Positions 61,100 to 64,000 of a stretch of 64,000 nucleotides of DNA are shown one piece after another; the stretch's first letter is position 1; each line of letters starts with the position of its first letter. The translations under genes and the position numbers were made by a program. The notes under the pieces are model-generated. The model worked only from the letters and a program-made list of their open reading frames with translations, ran no database searches and was not told the DNA's origin. The DNA is from Roseomonas sp. (GTDB lineage: Bacteria > Pseudomonadota > Alphaproteobacteria > Acetobacterales > Acetobacteraceae): assembly GCA_020249925.1 (NCBI GenBank), contig JADCER010000003.1, forward strand, positions 1 through 64,000, read 5' to 3'.

Positions 61100-61552
61100 C
61101 TATGCCTCATGATCATCGCGCCAGAAGGGATTTCTCTGCTTGACCACATCAAGCAGTGTCCAATCGCCTTGCGCTAGCAGGTGGCCCTTCGGAAAGGGTG
61201 GGCGGGGTTCGCGGCCATAGGCCAGCATCACGCGATCATCGCGATAATAGGCGGCCGCCACAACGCGGGAGAGCACCTGCACCTCTGCTCGGTTTTCACC
61301 CAGCATGGCCATCGCCCTTTTTTCGGCCTGATCAGCCGGCAGATCGAGGAAGCCAGTCCGTCCCAATTCGGAGATAATGATGCGAATGGCTGGCGCATCG
61401 CGCCCCAGGCTTATTATGCAATCTTCAAGGATCAGCGGATCATCCGCGCATGGCAGCGCCATTTCAGGGTCACTTGGAATCATGATCCCAAGCAGCCGAC
61501 GGAAAATGGCGCGCTCCTGCAGGTTGAGCGGTGCGGGCTTCAGATCTTCCAT
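61100..61552 (-). CDS. Gluconate 2-dehydrogenase subunit 3-like protein
   Basis: 150 aa. NLQERAIFRRLLGIMIPSDP is the typical start of the subunit 3 family, ending FPKGHLLAQGDWTLLDVVKQ then RNPFWRDDHEA. Usual family members carry a Tat signal that exports the pair, but none is visible here. It lies 3 bases upstream of the GMC gene and forms a two-subunit oxidoreductase with it. The 218-base gap after the next gene (61553-61770) shows nothing recognisable. Confidence 0.84.
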   Translation of the reverse strand: MEDLKPAPLNLQERAIFRRLLGIMIPSDPEMALPCADDPLILEDCIISLGRDAPAIRIIISELGRTGFLDLPADQAEKRAMAMLGENRAEVQVLSRVVAAAYYRDDRVMLAYGREPRPPFPKGHLLAQGDWTLLDVVKQRNPFWRDDHEA

Positions 61553-61770
61553 GCGTCCATTCCCCCAGCCATGCGTTGGGATACCCCTTTCTGCAAGAAA
61601 AAGCCTATAAGCCCCATCGGCTTGGTCGCAAGAATCTTTGCGCCAATCAGCGGCGACATTTACGCAGCCCGGAAGGCAGGGCGATACTGATGGGCGGCTT
61701 TACGGCGTGGTGCCCCATGCGCCGCAATCGCGCCGCCTTTTTCGTTGAGGAAAAAGCCATCTTCGAAAGA

Positions 61771-62802
61771 TCACGCGCCCGGCAAGGGTGCCGCCGCTTC
61801 CAGCAATCCTTCTGCGCGCAATTCCTGCCAAAGGGCTGCTGGAATCCTGTGATGCAGATGGCCGATATTCTGGCGAACTTCCTCAGCCGATAGCGCACCG
61901 GGAATGACCGATGCCACCGCAGGATGCGCCAGCGGAAATTGCAGCGCAGCGGCCGCCAAGGGCACCTGGTGGCGCTGGCATACCGCGGCAATACGGCGTG
62001 CCTTGTCAATCAGGTGTCTCGGCGCGGCCTTATAGTCATGGGTCGCATGGTCGGGCACATCACCCGCGAGGATGCCGGAATTATATGGCCCACCAATGAT
62101 CACGCTGACATTCTTCGCTTCGGCATAAGGAAGAAACGCCTCCAGCGCGCCTTGTTCAAGCAAGGTGTAGCGCCCTGCCAGCAGCATGCAGTCAAAATCG
62201 CCGGCCTTGGCAAAGCGCAGGCACATATCCGCTTCATTGAGGCCACAGCCAATCGCACCAATAACCCCCGCCCGGCGCAATTCATCAAGCGCGCGATAGC
62301 CGCTATCCATCAGGGTTTGAAAACGCGCATCAAGCAGCGCGCGGTCCTGGATGGTCCAGAAATCTATATCATGCACAAGCAGGATATCCATGCGCGAAAT
62401 CCCAAGCCTAAGGCAGCTTTGTTCAAGCGAACGCATGACGCCATCATAGCTATAGTCGAAGGCCGGGATGAAACCGGGCAAGCCATTGCTGCGCAAATCG
62501 GCCGGCGCTTGTTCGCCCGGCTGCTGTGCATGCATGACACGGCCAATCTTGGTGGAGATGATGAATTCGTCCCTGGGGCATTGCCGCAAGAAATGCCCCA
62601 GGCGCAATTCACTTCGCCCATAACCATAAAAGGGCGAGGTATCAAAGAAGCGCACACCGCCCTGCCAAGCGGTCTCCAGCAGCGCCTGGCCTTCAGCTTC
62701 GGTGATGGTGGCACGAAAGCCGCCAATGGGCGCGGCGCCAAAGCCGAGCTCTGTGACGCTGAGCGCTGTGGTGCCAATGCGGCGGGCGGCGATGTGTTCC
62801 AT
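61771..62802 (-). CDS. Aldo/keto reductase (aldose 1-dehydrogenase-like)
   Basis: 343 aa. ISTKIGRV (Lys), FFDTSPFYGYGRSELRLGHF (Asp, Tyr) and MDILLVHDID (His) form the AKR tetrad. VTELGFGAAPIGGF is the first strand. GCGLNEADMCLRFAK and VIGGPYNSGILAG are common in D-threo-aldose/L-fucose 1-dehydrogenase and pyridoxal dehydrogenase-like members. It probably oxidises a sugar or aldehyde with NAD(P). The gap to the GMC pair suggests a separate transcript, yet a sugar-oxidation theme is shared. Confidence 0.89.
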   Translation of the reverse strand: MEHIAARRIGTTALSVTELGFGAAPIGGFRATITEAEGQALLETAWQGGVRFFDTSPFYGYGRSELRLGHFLRQCPRDEFIISTKIGRVMHAQQPGEQAPADLRSNGLPGFIPAFDYSYDGVMRSLEQSCLRLGISRMDILLVHDIDFWTIQDRALLDARFQTLMDSGYRALDELRRAGVIGAIGCGLNEADMCLRFAKAGDFDCMLLAGRYTLLEQGALEAFLPYAEAKNVSVIIGGPYNSGILAGDVPDHATHDYKAAPRHLIDKARRIAAVCQRHQVPLAAAALQFPLAHPAVASVIPGALSAEEVRQNIGHLHHRIPAALWQELRAEGLLEAAAPLPGA

Positions 62803-63203
62803 GGCGTGCTTCCTGATGCGTTATTGGCACGCCGATGTCTGGCGCGCTGGTTGGGGCCGCAAAATGGGCCGTCCCAGATTATTCACCATGCCAAGGCGGA
62901 TATGGAATAGTGCTTTGCGCGAGGGATTGATCTTTTTGCAGGCCGCAAATCCTGCCTGCCCACACGCCATGCCCGCTATCAGCTAGCGACGCTGGCGCCC
63001 TGACCTTGCCGCTACGCGTGGCCAATCAGACGGTTCGGTATCCCCCTCATGAATTCCAGCCAGGGCAATGAATGTACAGGTCCGTGGCGAGAGAGAGGCG
63101 CGACTTGCAAGTGCTGTCACGGTTGAATTCGCGGAAAGATTACCATAAATCCATATCATAATGGTCGGATAGGCCGCCCATTTGAGGAAACGAGAACCAA
63201 AAC
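62803..63203. other. Divergent intergenic region with no visible gene
   Basis: This 401-base stretch lies between the leftward aldo/keto reductase and the rightward Bug receptor. I see no tRNA, palindrome or protein-like frame. It presumably holds both promoters; GAGGA sits 12-20 bases before the Bug start. Confidence 0.45.
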
Positions 63204-64000
63204 ATGTCCCGCTCCATTCATCTGAAGCGCCGCACGGCGCTTGGCCTTGCCGCAGGTGGCGTGCTTGGCTTTCCCAACCTTGCCCGTGCTCAGGCACCGC
63301 GCGGGCCGGGTAATTGGCCGGACCGTCCGGTCAACTGGATCGTTGGCTTCCCGCCCGGCGGCCAGACCGATTTCGCGGCCCGCATGCTGCAATCACCCTT
63401 CTCTCGCGCCATTGGTCAGCCGGTGCCGATCGAAAATCGCGGCGGCGCTGGCGGCAATATCGCGGTGGAGCAGGTGCTGCGTGCCCGCCCGGATGGCTAT
63501 ACCCTGACGGTCGGCAATGTCGGCACTTTCGTGCTGAACCCCCATACCATGCAGGGGGTGAATTTTGACCCGCTGGAGTTGGTGCCCATCGGGTTGATGC
63601 TGCAATCGCCAGTGCTTCTGCTGGTCCACCCGGATGTGCCGGTGCGGAATTTCCAGGAATGGGTCGCTTGGGTACGAAGCCAGCAACCCCGTGGGGTAGA
63701 TATGGGCACAACCAGTGCCGGCGGCATTGCCCATGGGATTTCGGAAAAATTACGCGGTCGGCTAGGCAACCCGGTGATCAATTTCATTCATTATCGCGGC
63801 AGTGGGCCGGCCTTGCCGGATTTCATCGCCGGTCGTTATCAAACGCAGTTTGAAGCACCGTCGCTCGTGCATGGCTTCGTTCAGGAAGGCCGGCTCCGCC
63901 CGATCATGGTCACCTCCTCCACCCGGCTGCCTGCCTTCCCGAATGTGCCGACAGCCGAGGAATCCGGCCTGCCTAATTTTGTAACCGGAGCTTGGGTCGG
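63204..64000 (+). CDS. Bug/TctC-family receptor, cut off by the window end
   Basis: 265 codons are visible with no stop. MSRSIHLKRRTALGLAAGGV then LGFPNLARAQ is a twin-arginine or Sec signal peptide. VNWIVGFPPGGQTDFAARML, VPIENRGGAGGNIAVEQVLR and INFIHYRGSGPALPDFIAGR are the family core. About 50 residues of the C-terminus are missing. It is the fourth Bug receptor of the window. It diverges from the aldo/keto reductase, whose product it may sense or import. Confidence 0.9.
   Translation, partial: MSRSIHLKRRTALGLAAGGVLGFPNLARAQAPRGPGNWPDRPVNWIVGFPPGGQTDFAARMLQSPFSRAIGQPVPIENRGGAGGNIAVEQVLRARPDGYTLTVGNVGTFVLNPHTMQGVNFDPLELVPIGLMLQSPVLLLVHPDVPVRNFQEWVAWVRSQQPRGVDMGTTSAGGIAHGISEKLRGRLGNPVINFIHYRGSGPALPDFIAGRYQTQFEAPSLVHGFVQEGRLRPIMVTSSTRLPAFPNVPTAEESGLPNFVTGAWV

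Overview
The window is a high-GC chromosomal segment from an alphaproteobacterium, most likely an Acetobacteraceae member of the Roseomonas/Roseococcus type. This is inferred from four tricarboxylate-receptor (Bug/TctC) binding proteins, an imuA-imuB-dnaE2 cassette behind a GTTC-N7-GTTC LexA box, a LOV histidine kinase, DUF2842, DUF1194 and the overall gene style. No 16S rRNA is present, so the genus is not proven. One tRNA (Pro, anticodon CGG) is present. There is no CRISPR array, prophage or rRNA operon.

Layout. 1-12.2 kb is a surface-polysaccharide island: an asparagine-synthetase-like amidotransferase, three SAM methyltransferases, two GT4 glycosyltransferases, a MurJ/Wzx-type flippase and a frameshifted GT2 gene. 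It is bounded and interrupted by mobile DNA: two IS3-type tails at the left edge, an intact IS256-family element with 9-bp target duplications, and two IS3-type remnants at the right edge. 12.2-29.3 kb is mostly housekeeping: guaA, a GNAT acetyltransferase, rsmB, an LLM oxidoreductase, a tiny flagellar-rod-like protein, prmA, uvrD coupled to a pentapeptide-repeat protein, hupE, a MipA porin, the overlapping operon psd-pssA-phosphatase-PhyH, a LysM protein, cytochrome b561 and cytochrome c', and tRNA-Pro. 29.5-41.4 kb holds an ABA4-like membrane pair with a divergent TetR regulator, a second MipA copy, DUF4386, MlaC, DUF2842, apt, a LOV hybrid kinase, a DUF1194 protein, a PEP-enzyme-like gene between 99-bp direct repeats, a DegT aminotransferase, a DUF4214-like protein and tadA. 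41.4-49.3 kb carries puuD-like/rluB-like/rsmD, then three Bug receptors with a dienelactone hydrolase and an amidase/AtzG-like pair. 49.3-54.8 kb is the SOS mutagenesis cassette. 54.9-64 kb holds a hydrolase, a c-type cytochrome divergent from a two-component system, an SDR, a GMC oxidoreductase with a gluconate-dehydrogenase subunit-3-like partner, an aldo/keto reductase and a Bug receptor cut by the window edge.

The most unusual signals concern genome remodelling. A 99-bp copy of the degT 3' end lies on the far side of the PEP-like gene. The mipA gene is duplicated in inverted orientation, together with its operator-bearing leader and 3' flank. A 36-codon in-frame relic of the phyH gene sits beside one mipA copy. 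A hairpin repeat abuts gene stop codons. No complete novel multi-gene system can be demonstrated from sequence alone. The best candidates for new biology are the lipid-linked phosphatase/dioxygenase operon, the orphan 104-aa rod-like protein and the ABA4-like/TetR locus.
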